Positions 41,094 through 49,769 of a stretch of DNA of 64,000 bases are shown one piece after another (position 1 is the stretch's first letter; every line of letters starts with the position of its first letter). The stretch is from Halorubrum sp. BV1 (GTDB lineage Archaea > Halobacteriota > Halobacteria > Halobacteriales > Haloferacaceae). The stretch is from contig NZ_KN050825.1 in assembly GCF_000746205.1 (NCBI RefSeq), positions 124,001 through 188,000 on the forward strand. The letters run 5' to 3'. Under the pieces are notes generated by a model. The model was not told where the DNA came from, did not search any database, and saw only the letters and a list, made by a program, of their open reading frames with translations. The position numbers and the translations under genes are program-made.

Positions 41094-42602
41094 ATGGACC
41101 TGTCCTCCGCTGTCACGACGACGGCTGCGACCCTCCGACAGCGTCCGGGCGACCTGCTCCCGTTTTACTTCCTCGGGACGGCGGTCCCCGTCATCGCCCG
41201 CGTGGGGATGTTCGTCGCACTCGTCGGAATGTACTTCCACTTCGAACTGACCGGCCGCCTCGCCGACGCCCGTGCGGCGCTCGCGGGCACGGACCTCAGC
41301 CCGCCGGACCCGCAGAACCCGGAGGCGATGCAAGCGTGGGCCGAGAGCGTCGAACCCGCGCTCTCTCCGCTCGCGTCCCCCACCGCGATACTCCTCCTCG
41401 TCGCCGGCGTGCTGGCGACCGCGCTCATCGCCGTCCTCGCGTACGCCGCGATCTCCGCCGGCCAGCTGTCGGCGGTCGCTGGCCGCCTCCGCGGCGAGCG
41501 GGGACTCACCGCGGGCATCGCCGGTGTTCGCGGCCGGTGGCTCTCGTTTCTCGGGATCTACGTCGCCGAGCTTCTGGTGTGGACCGGCGCGTCGCTCCTC
41601 GGTGCCGCCGCGGTCGCGGGCGGGTTCGCCGTCAACCCCTTCCTCGGTGCCGCCGTCGCACTCGGGGTGCTCCTCGTCGGGTTCGTGGGCCTGCTCGCGG
41701 TCCGGATCGTCTTCGCGTTCGCGCCCGCGGCGATAGTGGTCGACGACGCGACCGCGTTCGAGGCGATCGCGGCCTCTGTGGGGTTCGTCCGTTCGAACCC
41801 CGCGGACGCCGCCGCGTACCTCGTTATCGCGATCGGCGTCCTCATCGGGACCGGCTCCGCGGCCTCGGGGCTCGCGTACCTCGGTGCCGGCGCGGTCGTG
41901 GCGCTTTTGAGCGCCGTCGTCGTCGCCCCCGCACTCGACGTCCTCAAGACCGCGTTGTACGGCGACTATCGCGACGCAGTCGTCCCCGTTCCTCCGCCGG
42001 CAACGGGTCCGATAGACCAGTTCCGCGGGGGCGTCCGCCGGGGGTGGGTCGAACTCCTCGCGTTCGTCCGGCGGTCGCCCGGTGCGCACGGCGTCTCGGT
42101 CGCCGTCGGGATCGGCTTCGGCGCGCTCGGCTGGGTCGCAGCGGATCCGCTGGTCGGTGCGGTCACGACATCTATCGAGTCGCGACTCGTCGGGCACGTC
42201 CCCCCGGCCGCCGCCGTCAACTTCTTCGGAAACAACTGGGGAGTCGCGATCGCCACGGCGACCGCGGGCGTCGCGCTCGTGATTCCGGCGCTGTCGTCCA
42301 TCGCCTTCAACGGCGTCGCGCTTGGTGCCACCGCGGCGCTGGAGTCGAACCTCCTCGCGCTCGCCGCGTTCGTCCTCCCGCACGGCGTCTTCGAGATCCC
42401 CGCGCTCGTCGTCTCCGGCGCGCTCGGGATCCGACTCGGTGTCGTCTCGTGGCGCACGTTCCGCGGTCGCCTCTCGCGTGAGGCGTTCGCGAACGCCTTA
42501 GAAAACGCCTTCTGGGTCCTCGTCGGGCTCGGGATCCTCCTCGGCGTCGCCGGATTTATCGAGGGGTTCATCAGTCCGTACTACTGGCGGCCGTTCCTGT
42601 GA
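41094..42602 (+). CDS. SpoIIM-domain multipass membrane protein
   Basis: A 502-residue membrane protein. The N-terminal 300 residues hold about six helices of a haloarchaeal domain (DUF7847-like), and the C-terminal 170 residues match the stage II sporulation protein M fold: FFGNNWGVAIATATAGVALVIP, FNGVALGA and LPHGVFEIPALVVSGALGIRLG. SpoIIM-like proteins occur widely in non-sporulating cells, where their function is unknown; EMC/CAAX-like or peptidase-partner roles have been suggested for some. A TTTAAG box about 28 bases before the ATG at 41094 gives the start. Confidence 0.82.
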   Translation: MDLSSAVTTTAATLRQRPGDLLPFYFLGTAVPVIARVGMFVALVGMYFHFELTGRLADARAALAGTDLSPPDPQNPEAMQAWAESVEPALSPLASPTAILLLVAGVLATALIAVLAYAAISAGQLSAVAGRLRGERGLTAGIAGVRGRWLSFLGIYVAELLVWTGASLLGAAAVAGGFAVNPFLGAAVALGVLLVGFVGLLAVRIVFAFAPAAIVVDDATAFEAIAASVGFVRSNPADAAAYLVIAIGVLIGTGSAASGLAYLGAGAVVALLSAVVVAPALDVLKTALYGDYRDAVVPVPPPATGPIDQFRGGVRRGWVELLAFVRRSPGAHGVSVAVGIGFGALGWVAADPLVGAVTTSIESRLVGHVPPAAAVNFFGNNWGVAIATATAGVALVIPALSSIAFNGVALGATAALESNLLALAAFVLPHGVFEIPALVVSGALGIRLGVVSWRTFRGRLSREAFANALENAFWVLVGLGILLGVAGFIEGFISPYYWRPFL

Positions 42603-42651
42603 ACGACCCCGCCCGCACGTTCAAGTCGCTCCGTCTCGAATCCTGACCCGT

Positions 42652-43194
42652 ATGACACGACGCGATCCCTTCGACGAGATCGACGACCTGCTCGACCGAA
42701 TGGGGCGCGAGTTCGAGGAGCTCGGCGAGACGTTCGGAGCGCCCGGTCCGACGGGAGGCCCCGACCTGTTCGGCGCTCGGAATCCGCCCGTGGACGTGCT
42801 CGAAGACGACGACGCGCTCACCGTCCTCGTTGATCTCCCCGGATTCGACGACGACGATATCGACGTCGAACTCCGGGAGGACGCGCTCACCGTCGCGGCC
42901 ACGCGGGAAGAAACGAGCGAGGCGGCGAGCGACGCCACACCGATCGACGCCGCAGATGAGAGCGCCGCAGACGAGAGCGCCGCAGACGACGACGCGGCGG
43001 CCGAAAGAGACGATCCGACCGTCCGATACCATCGGCGCGAGCGTCGCGGCCGGTCAGTGTCCCGAACGATACGCCTCCCCGAGCCGGTCGAACGCGCCGA
43101 GGCGACGGCCGCTTATGACGACGGAGTGCTCACAGTCACCCTCCCGAAGCGGTCGGCATCCGACGCCGGCGGCCGCCGCATCGACGTGAACTGA
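42652..43194 (+). CDS. Small heat-shock protein (Hsp20/alpha-crystallin)
   Basis: A 180-residue ATP-independent holdase. The alpha-crystallin domain runs from about residue 45 to 170: NPPVDVLEDDDALTVLVDLPG, DDIDVELREDALTVAATRE, RYHRRERRGRSVSRTIRLPEPV and the C-terminal DGVLTVTLPKR motif (L-x-V-x-L). An acidic, Ala-rich insert of about 30 residues (ADESAADESAADDDAAAE) sits in the loop between beta-strands, longer than in non-halophilic homologues. The C-terminal I-x-I motif is replaced by RRIDVN. Regulation is not visible. Confidence 0.93.
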   Translation: MTRRDPFDEIDDLLDRMGREFEELGETFGAPGPTGGPDLFGARNPPVDVLEDDDALTVLVDLPGFDDDDIDVELREDALTVAATREETSEAASDATPIDAADESAADESAADDDAAAERDDPTVRYHRRERRGRSVSRTIRLPEPVERAEATAAYDDGVLTVTLPKRSASDAGGRRIDVN

Positions 43195-43233
43195 CCGACG
43201 CGACGAGCGAACCGACGCACCTCTCGCGGTCAC

Positions 43234-43241
43234 TTTTTATT
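43234..43241 (+). promoter_or_regulatory. TATA box of pilin-like gene
   Basis: TTTTTATT is centred about 26 bases before the GTG at 43263 and supports that unusual start. Confidence 0.6.
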
Positions 43242-43262
43242 CGATACCGCGGCAGTCATCCC

Positions 43263-43820
43263 GTGCGACCCAACAGCCCGCCGGACCCAACGCGGACAGA
43301 CACCCGTGAGCGTCGTCTCCGTCGACGATGGCCACGACGGCCACGACGGCCGCGGCGACCGCGCTCGGACCGCGGCACCGCGCCGGTCGCGGGCATCCTG
43401 CTGCTCGCGATCACCGTCGTGCTCGCGGGCGGCGTCGTCGCGGCCGCGATGGACGCGCCGCCGGAGCCCGCACCGACGGCGATGGTGTCGCTTTCGGTGA
43501 CCGACGATACGGTCACGTTCATCCACCGCGGCGGCGACCCGCTCGACGTGACCGAGCTGACGGTTCGCGTCCGCGTCGACGGCGAACCGCTCGCCAGACA
43601 GCCGTCGCTCCCGTTCTTCTCGGCGGCCGGATTCCGCCCGGGACCGTCCGGAGCGTTCAACACCGCTGGAGAGAACGTCCTGCAGGCCGGCGATACGGCC
43701 TCGTTCCGCGTGGCGGGGACGAACCGGCCGACGCTCGAAGCGGGACGGACCGTCGCGGTCGAACTCTCGGTCGACGGACGGCCGGTCGCGTCGCTTGAGG
43801 CGGTGTCGTCTCCGGGGTGA
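43263..43820 (+). CDS. Archaeal type IV pilin-like protein (DUF1628/Pilin_N)
   Basis: A 185-residue exported protein. A basic, Arg/Pro-rich leader of about 36 residues precedes RGTAPVAGILLLAITVVLAGGVVAAAMD, the typical archaeal pilin N-terminal class III signal plus hydrophobic assembly helix; cleavage by the prepilin peptidase would occur before this helix. The rest is a beta-rich head domain (SVTDDTVTFIHRGGDPLDV). The start is GTG, supported by the TATA box at 43234-43241. The leader is longer and more basic than usual. Membrane pilin or adhesin subunit roles are the likely ones. Confidence 0.82.
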   Translation: MRPNSPPDPTRTDTRERRLRRRWPRRPRRPRRPRSDRGTAPVAGILLLAITVVLAGGVVAAAMDAPPEPAPTAMVSLSVTDDTVTFIHRGGDPLDVTELTVRVRVDGEPLARQPSLPFFSAAGFRPGPSGAFNTAGENVLQAGDTASFRVAGTNRPTLEAGRTVAVELSVDGRPVASLEAVSSPG

Positions 43821-43857
43821 GACGTGTCGCCGAACGAGGGGACGCCTCGGCGGACGG

Positions 43858-44481
43858 CTACTCGTCGGGGACGTGCGCGACGGTCGTGATCGCGCGCGGA
43901 CTTCTCGGGGTCGCCTGCTGGATGTGGTGTTCGAACGACTCGTAGCCCGCCGCCTCGAACATCCGGTCGGCTTCCGCCTCGTCGTAAAACAGCATGATCG
44001 CGTCGGCGAGCCGCTGGAGCACGCGGTTGTGCGGGTAGTCGGGACCGACGACGAGGACTTGCCCGCCCGGCTTCGCGACGCGGCGAAGCTCTCGAAGCCC
44101 TGCGACGGGGTTGGGCCAGTACTCGATCGAGCCGGACGACCAGACGATATCGAAGGCGTCATCGCGGAAGGGAAGCCGCTCGGCGTCGCCGCGGTAGAAG
44201 TTCACGCGGTCGCGTTTCCCGAACTTCTCGAAGGCCTTCTCCATCTGGTGGACGCTCTGGTCGAGCCCGTGCACGTCGTCGGCGTGGTCGAGCAGGCCCT
44301 CGGTGCCGAACCCGGTGCCGCAGCCGACGTCGAGCACTTTCGGGTCGTCGCCGAACTCCAGCCACGAGAGCGCCTCCGACCGCATCTCCTCGGTCCAGTT
44401 GAACCGATTGACCTGGTCGTACACCTTCGAGAGGTACTTGTAGAACAGGCGGGCGTTCGACTTGTCCTCGAGGATCCCCAT
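43858..44481 (-). CDS. SAM methyltransferase related to plant MPBQ methyltransferase VTE3
   Basis: A 207-residue class I methyltransferase. The SAM-binding motif I is VLDVGCGTGFGTEGLL, followed by DVHGLDQS and DAFDIVWSSGSIEYWPNP. The N-terminus (NARLFYKYLSKVYDQVNRFNWTEEMRSEAL) is strikingly like the start of plant VTE3, the MPBQ/MSBQ methyltransferase of plastoquinone and tocopherol synthesis, which is reported to be of archaeal type. A role in haloarchaeal menaquinone methylation is plausible. The ATG at 44481 begins MGILEDKSN. The gene is convergent with the pilin-like gene and divergent from the DUF6663-like gene. Confidence 0.85.
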   Translation of the reverse strand: MGILEDKSNARLFYKYLSKVYDQVNRFNWTEEMRSEALSWLEFGDDPKVLDVGCGTGFGTEGLLDHADDVHGLDQSVHQMEKAFEKFGKRDRVNFYRGDAERLPFRDDAFDIVWSSGSIEYWPNPVAGLRELRRVAKPGGQVLVVGPDYPHNRVLQRLADAIMLFYDEAEADRMFEAAGYESFEHHIQQATPRSPRAITTVAHVPDE

Positions 44482-44628
44482 TTACCGATTCGTTGGGTCG
44501 CCCACCCCATAACGGCACGGATCCGCCGCTAACCGCGTCCGCCACCGCGACCCGCGGCCGGGCGGCGCGGAGCCGCGATCCGACGGTGGGAGCGCCGCCC
44601 AAAGCGGCGACGACGGCCGTTCCGACCG

Positions 44629-44636
44629 GCTTATCC
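44629..44636 (+). promoter_or_regulatory. TATA box of DUF6663-like gene
   Basis: GCTTATCC is centred about 27 bases before the ATG at 44660. Confidence 0.55.
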
Positions 44637-44659
44637 GCCCGGGCGACAGATCCGGAGGC

Positions 44660-45457
44660 ATGGATCCGACGACGAGCGGCCGGTTCCGCGTCCACGACCG
44701 CCGCCCGCGGCCGGACATCGAGGGAGCCGACGACGAGGCCGGTGAGGAGTCCGACACGGACAGCGACGACGAGGAGTTCGTCCTCGTCGAACACGCGGAC
44801 GGTCCCGTCGATCCGACCGAACCGGGCGCTGCCGACCGGTTCGACCCCCTGTACGCGACCGCCGAGGGGTACGACGGCGACCTCGCGGACCGCGTGGCGT
44901 CGCTTGAACCCGGCTACGTCGTCGACGCGACGCTGGCGTGGACGGACGGGTCCGCGCGCTTCGCGGACGTCGAGGTCGTCCGCGAGACCCGATTCCGCTA
45001 CGCCGACGCGGTCGACGGCATGTTCGAGGCGGCCGTCGACGCGTGGCGGTCGCTCCGCGCGGACGGCGAGGCCGTCGGGTCGGTCACCACTCGGTCGAAC
45101 GACGGCGACCCGAACGGGGCGCTCTACCTGTTCGCCGACGGCCCGGGAACAGACACCTTCGACGACCTGCGGGCCGGGCGACTCCCGGTCGAACCCCTCG
45201 TCGCGCGGGTGAACGCCTCGCGCGGCGACGACGATCCCCGCGAGGTGTTCGTGCTCGCTCCCGCCGACCACGCGTTCGTCGCGGTCTACGTCGTTTTCGA
45301 CCGGGACAGCGTGCTCGCACGGACGGTCCGTGACACCTACGGACTGGGTTCGGGACTGGCGGCGGGACTCGAGTCGGGCGTCCCCGACACGGCGAAGGCG
45401 GGCGAGGACGACACGGCGGGCGCGGACGGCGACTTCGACGCGCTCGATCGATTGTAG
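44660..45457 (+). CDS. Haloarchaeal conserved protein of unknown function (DUF6663-like)
   Basis: A 265-residue soluble, acidic protein. A disordered N-terminal region (about 1-45) precedes a folded domain with alternating strands and helices (PGYVVDATLAWTDGSARFADVEVVRETRFRYAD and EVFVLAPADHAFVAVYVVF). No catalytic motif, membrane segment or signal peptide is visible. I recall the family as DUF6663, with moderate certainty; I do not assign a function. A TATA box lies 27 bases before the ATG. Confidence 0.75.
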   Translation: MDPTTSGRFRVHDRRPRPDIEGADDEAGEESDTDSDDEEFVLVEHADGPVDPTEPGAADRFDPLYATAEGYDGDLADRVASLEPGYVVDATLAWTDGSARFADVEVVRETRFRYADAVDGMFEAAVDAWRSLRADGEAVGSVTTRSNDGDPNGALYLFADGPGTDTFDDLRAGRLPVEPLVARVNASRGDDDPREVFVLAPADHAFVAVYVVFDRDSVLARTVRDTYGLGSGLAAGLESGVPDTAKAGEDDTAGADGDFDALDRL

Positions 45458-45535
45458 CCGAGCGGCCGGGCGCGTTCCAGAGGGTGACTCCGGCCGAGCG
45501 AGGCGACGACCCCGCCGGCACCTCCCGGCCGCCGA

Positions 45536-46510
45536 TCAGAGCCAGTCGGCGTCCGGATCGACCCGTCCCGGCGGCGTCTCGCCGGTGAGCGCGGCCGCGA
45601 CATCGGCGGCCGCGCTCCGGTTCAGATCGTCGCGGGCCTCCTCGCTGTACCACGCCGCGTGCGGCGTGACGATCGTGTCGTCTCGGCCGACGAGCGGGTC
45701 CGCAGTCGGGGGCTCTTCGGCCAGCACGTCGAGGCCCGCCCCCGTGATCGCGCCGGCCTCCAAGGCGTCGAGCAGGGCGTCGGCGTCGACGACCGGCCCG
45801 CGTCCCACGTTGACGAGCACCGAATGCGGGCCGAGCTTCGCGAGCGCGTCGGCGTCGACGATCCCGCGGGTGGCCTCCGTTAGGGGCGCGTACACGGCGA
45901 CGTGGTCCGCGCGCTCGAACAGCGCGTCGAAGTCGACCGGCTCGACGCCGCGGTCGGTCATCCGCTCGTCCTCGACGAAGGGGTCGTGCGCGACGAGATC
46001 GGCGTCGAAGCTCGCGAACCGCTCGGCCGCTCGGCGGGCGATGGGGCCGAAAGAGAGCAGTCCGATAGTCGAGGCGCTCACGCGGTTGACCGGACGACCG
46101 GCCTCCCAGCTCCATCCGCCGTCGGCGACGTCGTCGTCATACCGCTTCAGCGACCGGAGGCAGGCCAGAAACAGCGACACCGAGTGGGTCGCCACCTCGT
46201 CGGTGCAGTAGTCGGGAACGCGGGTGACCGTGACACCGCGCTCGGCCGCGGCCGCGACGTCGACGTTGTCGACGCCCACTGCGGCCCGCGCGACGACGGA
46301 GAGGTCGAGCCGGGAGAGCGCCTCGGCTGTGACCGGTGTGTCGATGTCTGTCACGACAGCGTCGGCGTCGCTCGCGGCCTCGATCAGCCGCTCCGTCGAA
46401 CCCAGCTCGGCAACCTCGACGGTGACCGGTTCGTCGACGCGCTCGGCGAACGTCGCTCGGTACGTCTCCGGATCGATCATCGGGAACGCCGACAGCACGA
46501 CGCGAAACAT
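45536..46510 (-). CDS. D-2-hydroxyacid dehydrogenase (CtBP-like)
   Basis: A 324-residue NAD-dependent dehydrogenase. The catalytic domain has VVARAAVGVDNVDVAAAAERGV; the Rossmann part reads STIGLLSFGPIARRAAERFASF, with Ser-Phe where many family members have GxGxIG, so the nucleotide loop is modified (GLLSFGPIA). The catalytic residues are Arg in LVNVGRGPVVD, Glu in DVLAEEPP and His in DTIVTPHAAWYS. Substrates could be glyoxylate, hydroxypyruvate, phosphoglycerate or a C-terminal-binding-protein-type ligand; they cannot be told apart. I chose the ATG at 46510 (MFRVVLSAF) because a TAAAG box lies 25 bases before it. Confidence 0.87.
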   Translation of the reverse strand: MFRVVLSAFPMIDPETYRATFAERVDEPVTVEVAELGSTERLIEAASDADAVVTDIDTPVTAEALSRLDLSVVARAAVGVDNVDVAAAAERGVTVTRVPDYCTDEVATHSVSLFLACLRSLKRYDDDVADGGWSWEAGRPVNRVSASTIGLLSFGPIARRAAERFASFDADLVAHDPFVEDERMTDRGVEPVDFDALFERADHVAVYAPLTEATRGIVDADALAKLGPHSVLVNVGRGPVVDADALLDALEAGAITGAGLDVLAEEPPTADPLVGRDDTIVTPHAAWYSEEARDDLNRSAAADVAAALTGETPPGRVDPDADWL

Positions 46511-46662
46511 GTGCGTTGTTTCTGTCCCCACCCACTTTACGGCTGTCACTCGGCGATTCAGCGCCTCAAACGTCTATTTTCGATCGTGATGTTCACCGAC
46601 CACGCCGGCCGTTCGTCACGGCTTTCGATGCGTCTATGCGGGCTCGGTCGATAGTGGGAATC

Positions 46663-46962
46663 GTGAGCGACGACGATACATCCAAGCCGCCGATGCTCGT
46701 TCTCCTCGAGTCGCTGGCGTTCTATCGGAACGTCCGCGTGGGCCTCGTCGCGGGGGCGGGGCTCGCGGTGACGCTGTATCTCGTGCGGGCGCTCGAACTC
46801 TTGGGACCGGTCATCGACACCCGCGAGTATCCGCTGTTCGGCCCCGAGGTCTGGTACGCCCTGCTGGCGTTCGTGCTCGCCGCGACGTTCGCGCTTCTCG
46901 TCGCCATCGCGCTCACGATAGTCGAGGCGGCGCGGGGTGCACGCGCGGTGTCGAGAGAGTGA
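46663..46962 (+). CDS. Small two-helix haloarchaeal membrane protein (DUF7536-like)
   Basis: A 99-residue protein with two hydrophobic helices: VGLVAGAGLAVTLYLVRALELLGPV and EVWYALLAFVLAATFALLVAIALTIVEA. Start codons at 46663 (GTG, MSDDDTSKPPM) and 46636 (ATG) are possible; I prefer GTG 46663 because similar proteins open with a short acidic leader followed by the LLESL segment, but no convincing promoter decides. Function is unknown. It is convergent with the HTH gene downstream, with only 18 bases between stops. Confidence 0.65.
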   Translation: MSDDDTSKPPMLVLLESLAFYRNVRVGLVAGAGLAVTLYLVRALELLGPVIDTREYPLFGPEVWYALLAFVLAATFALLVAIALTIVEAARGARAVSRE

Positions 46963-46980
46963 GGACCGCTGTCGGACCCG

Positions 46981-47262
46981 CTAGTCGGCGGTACAGGACG
47001 CGTCGCACTCGTCGCCCGTGAACTCCTCGGCGGGCTCCGTGAGCTTGTAGAGGTTCTGTCTCGCGTCGGCGAAGTAGACGTCTTCGTCGACGACCCCGAT
47101 TCCTTCCAACCGTTCGAGGGCGTACCGGACCGTTCGCGCGGAGAGCATCGACTCCTGAACGATCCCCTTCTGCGTCAGCGGGCCGTTGTATTCGAGCACC
47201 TTGAAGACGAGTTTGGCGCTCGGCGGGAGGTCGTCGAGCCCCTCCGTCTGGGTTCCTTCCAT
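46981..47262 (-). CDS. Small winged-helix regulator (MarR/TrmB-like)
   Basis: A 93-residue protein with one winged helix-turn-helix: PPSAKLVFKVLEYNGPLTQKGIVQESMLSARTVRYALERLEGIG, followed by the wing VVDEDVYFADARQNLYKL. A C-terminal pair of cysteines (DECDASCTAD) could bind metal or act as a redox switch, which is a guess. The open frame continues upstream, but the ATG at 47262 gives the conserved N-terminus and is preceded about 31 bases upstream by a CATTTATC box. It likely regulates nearby or distant genes; a perfect 10-bp inverted repeat (47360-47388) lies 98 bases upstream. Confidence 0.83.
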   Translation of the reverse strand: MEGTQTEGLDDLPPSAKLVFKVLEYNGPLTQKGIVQESMLSARTVRYALERLEGIGVVDEDVYFADARQNLYKLTEPAEEFTGDECDASCTAD

Positions 47263-47359
47263 CGTGACGGATGGACACCGCACATCGTGATAAATGTTGA
47301 TGGCACAGCCAGAAGCCCGACGGTCACCGTGCCGATTCACTCTCGTGCGGTCCGCCGAC

Positions 47360-47388
47360 ACCGGCAAGTACCAACCACACTTGCCGGT
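47360..47388. promoter_or_regulatory. Perfect 10-bp inverted repeat in divergent promoter region
   Basis: ACCGGCAAGT (47360-47369) and ACTTGCCGGT (47379-47388) are exact inverted copies with 9 bases between. It lies between the small HTH regulator (minus) and the EMC6-like gene (plus). It could be an operator or a transcript hairpin. Confidence 0.6.
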
Positions 47389-47532
47389 ACATCCGAGCGG
47401 TACTGACTGCGTACTGCAGCCTTCGAACGCGCGCGCCGACTCGCGTCGCTGACGCGCGTACGTACTTGACCGGATGGCACGGCTGCCGGGCGGAACGAAC
47501 GGCTTTTCAGGGGTGCTCGCGGATCCGATGGT

Positions 47533-47841
47533 ATGAGCGACGACTCGGAAATAACGGGCCACGCCCGGGGCGTGGTTGTCACGACGATCTGCGCGCTCGC
47601 GGGGATCGCCGCCGGCGTCGTCTCGGCGGCCTACGTCGGGACGGATCCGGTCGATGCCGGAAACACCACGATGGTAGTGGTGCTCGCCGCGTTCGTGCTC
47701 GCCCAGTACCCGGTGTACAAGGCCATCGGCGTGAGCGACTTCGGCGCGAAGGACAGCCTCTACGTGGCGTTTCTGACGTTCGCGTTGTGGTTCATCAGCT
47801 ACTCGGTCCTCGCCGTTTCCGGCGTCGAGCTGGTGGCCTGA
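47533..47841 (+). CDS. EMC6-like membrane protein (EMC6_arch)
   Basis: A 102-residue protein with three hydrophobic helices: VVVTTICALAGIAAGVVSAAYVG, NTTMVVVLAAFVLAQYPVYKAIG and YVAFLTFALWFISYSVLAVSG. Size, helix number and the conserved second-helix region match the archaeal EMC6-like family, homologous to a subunit of the ER membrane insertase complex. It ends one base before the ATG of the ABCE1 gene, so the two are an operon. A role in membrane-protein insertion linked to ribosome recycling is attractive but unproven. Confidence 0.72.
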   Translation: MSDDSEITGHARGVVVTTICALAGIAAGVVSAAYVGTDPVDAGNTTMVVVLAAFVLAQYPVYKAIGVSDFGAKDSLYVAFLTFALWFISYSVLAVSGVELVA

Positions 47842-47842
47842 G

Positions 47843-49663
47843 ATGGCCGACGACAGCATCGCCGTCGTCGACCTCGATCGGTGCCAGCCCGATCGGTGTA
47901 ACTACGAGTGTGCGAACTACTGTCCCCCGAATCGCACGGGCAAAGAGTGCATCACCGAGCGCGGCGAGGACGCGGTCGAGGGCGACCCGGACCAGATTCA
48001 CATCTCCGAGGAGATCTGCCTCGGTGAGACCTGTGGGATCTGCGTCGAGAAGTGCCCGTTCGACGCGATCGAGATCATCAACCTACCCTCGGAGCTTGAT
48101 GAGGATCCGGTTCATCGCTACGGCGACAACGCCTTCTCGCTGTACGGACTGCCGACGCCAGAGCCCGGCACCGTCACCGGAATTTTGGGGCCGAACGGGA
48201 TCGGGAAATCGACCGCAGTCCACGCGCTCGCCGGCGAGACGGTTCCGAATCTCGGGGATCACGAGCGAGACGGCGAGTGGGACCGCGTGCTCGATCGGTT
48301 CCGCGGCACGGGCCTCCAGAACTACCTAGAATCGGTGAAGACAGGCGATGTCACGGTCGCCCGCAAACCGCAGTACGTCGACCAGATACCAAATCAGTTC
48401 GACGGGAACACCCGCGAGCTGTTGGAGCGCACCGACGAGCGCGGCGCGCTCGACGACCTCGTCGACCGGCTGAACATCCGGCCGGTGATGGACCAAGACA
48501 TCGACTCGATCTCCGGCGGCGAGCTACAGCGCGTCGCGATCGCGGCGTGTCTCGCGCGTGACGCCGACTTCTACTTCCTCGACGAGATCACGCCCTACTT
48601 AGACATCGGTCAGCGGATGATCGTCGCCCGGCTCATCCGCGAACTCGCGGACGACGACGCGGCCGAGCGCTCGATGCTCGTGGTCGAACACGATCTGGCC
48701 ATCCTGGATCTGCTCGCCGACACCCTCCACGTCGCGTACGGTGAGCCCGGCGCGTACGGCGTCGTCACCGACCCCAAGTCGGTCCGAAACGGGATAAACG
48801 AGTATCTGAAAGGGTATCTCGACAACGAGAACATGCGGATCCGCCCCTCTGCAATCACCTTCGAGGAGCACGCGCCGCGTGTCGCCTCGCGCAGCCAGAC
48901 GCTGGTGGAGTACCCGGACCTGTCGAAGTCCTACGGCGACGGAGAGTTCGAACTCCACGTCGAGGGCGGCGAGATCAACCGGTCGGAAGTGCTCGGCGTC
49001 GTCGGACCGAACGGGATCGGAAAGTCGACGCTCGCGAAGCTGTTCACGGGCGATCTGGAACCCGACTCGGGCACGCTCGATTTCGCACTCGACATCTCGT
49101 ACAAGCCGCAGTACATCGACATCGACCAGCCGATGCGCGTCGACGCGTTCCTCTCCTCGATCACCGACCAGTTCGGCTCGTCGTACTGGAACACGGAGAT
49201 CGCCCAGCCGCTCCAGCTCGACCGCGTAATGGAGCAGAACCTCGCGGACCTGTCTGGCGGCGAGCGTCAGCGCGTCGCGATCGCGGCGTGTCTCTCCGAC
49301 GACGCCGACCTCTACCTGCTCGACGAGCCCTCCGCGCACCTCGACGTCGAACAGCGCGTGCGGGCGACGACCGCGATCCGCCGGTACGCCGAGAACCACG
49401 ACGCGACGGTGATGGTGATCGACCACGACATCTACATGATCGATCTGCTGGCCGACCGGCTGATGGTGTTCGACGGCGAGCCGGCCGAACGCGGTCGGGC
49501 GTCGCCGCCCCAAGAGATGCGCGACGGCATGAACGAGTTCCTCGCAGATCTGGACATCACGTTCCGCCGCGACGAGCGGACTGGCCGTCCCCGGATCAAC
49601 AAGCCGGGATCGCAACTCGACAGCAAGCAGAAGCGCGACGGCGAGTACTACTACTCCGGGTGA
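47843..49663 (+). CDS. ABCE1/Rli1 ribosome recycling ATPase
   Basis: A 606-residue protein that splits post-termination ribosomes. The N-terminal iron-sulfur domain shows two Cys clusters (DRCQPDRCNYECANYCPP and CLGETCGICVEKCPFDA) for two [4Fe-4S] centres. Two ABC domains follow, each with Walker A GPNGIGKST (at about residues 117 and 390) and signatures SGGELQRVAIA and SGGERQRVAIA; Walker B motifs are DADFYFLDEITPYLD and DADLYLLDEPSAHLD. A C-terminal positively charged tail (TGRPRINKPGSQLDSKQKRDGEYYYSG) ends the protein. The ATG at 47843 is 1 base after the EMC6-like stop. Confidence 0.98.
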   Translation: MADDSIAVVDLDRCQPDRCNYECANYCPPNRTGKECITERGEDAVEGDPDQIHISEEICLGETCGICVEKCPFDAIEIINLPSELDEDPVHRYGDNAFSLYGLPTPEPGTVTGILGPNGIGKSTAVHALAGETVPNLGDHERDGEWDRVLDRFRGTGLQNYLESVKTGDVTVARKPQYVDQIPNQFDGNTRELLERTDERGALDDLVDRLNIRPVMDQDIDSISGGELQRVAIAACLARDADFYFLDEITPYLDIGQRMIVARLIRELADDDAAERSMLVVEHDLAILDLLADTLHVAYGEPGAYGVVTDPKSVRNGINEYLKGYLDNENMRIRPSAITFEEHAPRVASRSQTLVEYPDLSKSYGDGEFELHVEGGEINRSEVLGVVGPNGIGKSTLAKLFTGDLEPDSGTLDFALDISYKPQYIDIDQPMRVDAFLSSITDQFGSSYWNTEIAQPLQLDRVMEQNLADLSGGERQRVAIAACLSDDADLYLLDEPSAHLDVEQRVRATTAIRRYAENHDATVMVIDHDIYMIDLLADRLMVFDGEPAERGRASPPQEMRDGMNEFLADLDITFRRDERTGRPRINKPGSQLDSKQKRDGEYYYSG

Positions 49664-49769
49664 GCCGGGACCGCTCGGGGCGAGTCGACTCGGGGGGCGA
49701 CGATCGCGACCCGGCCCACCGATCCGCCGTATCGAAGCGATTAAGCCCGGAAGATTCGAACGTCGGGGT

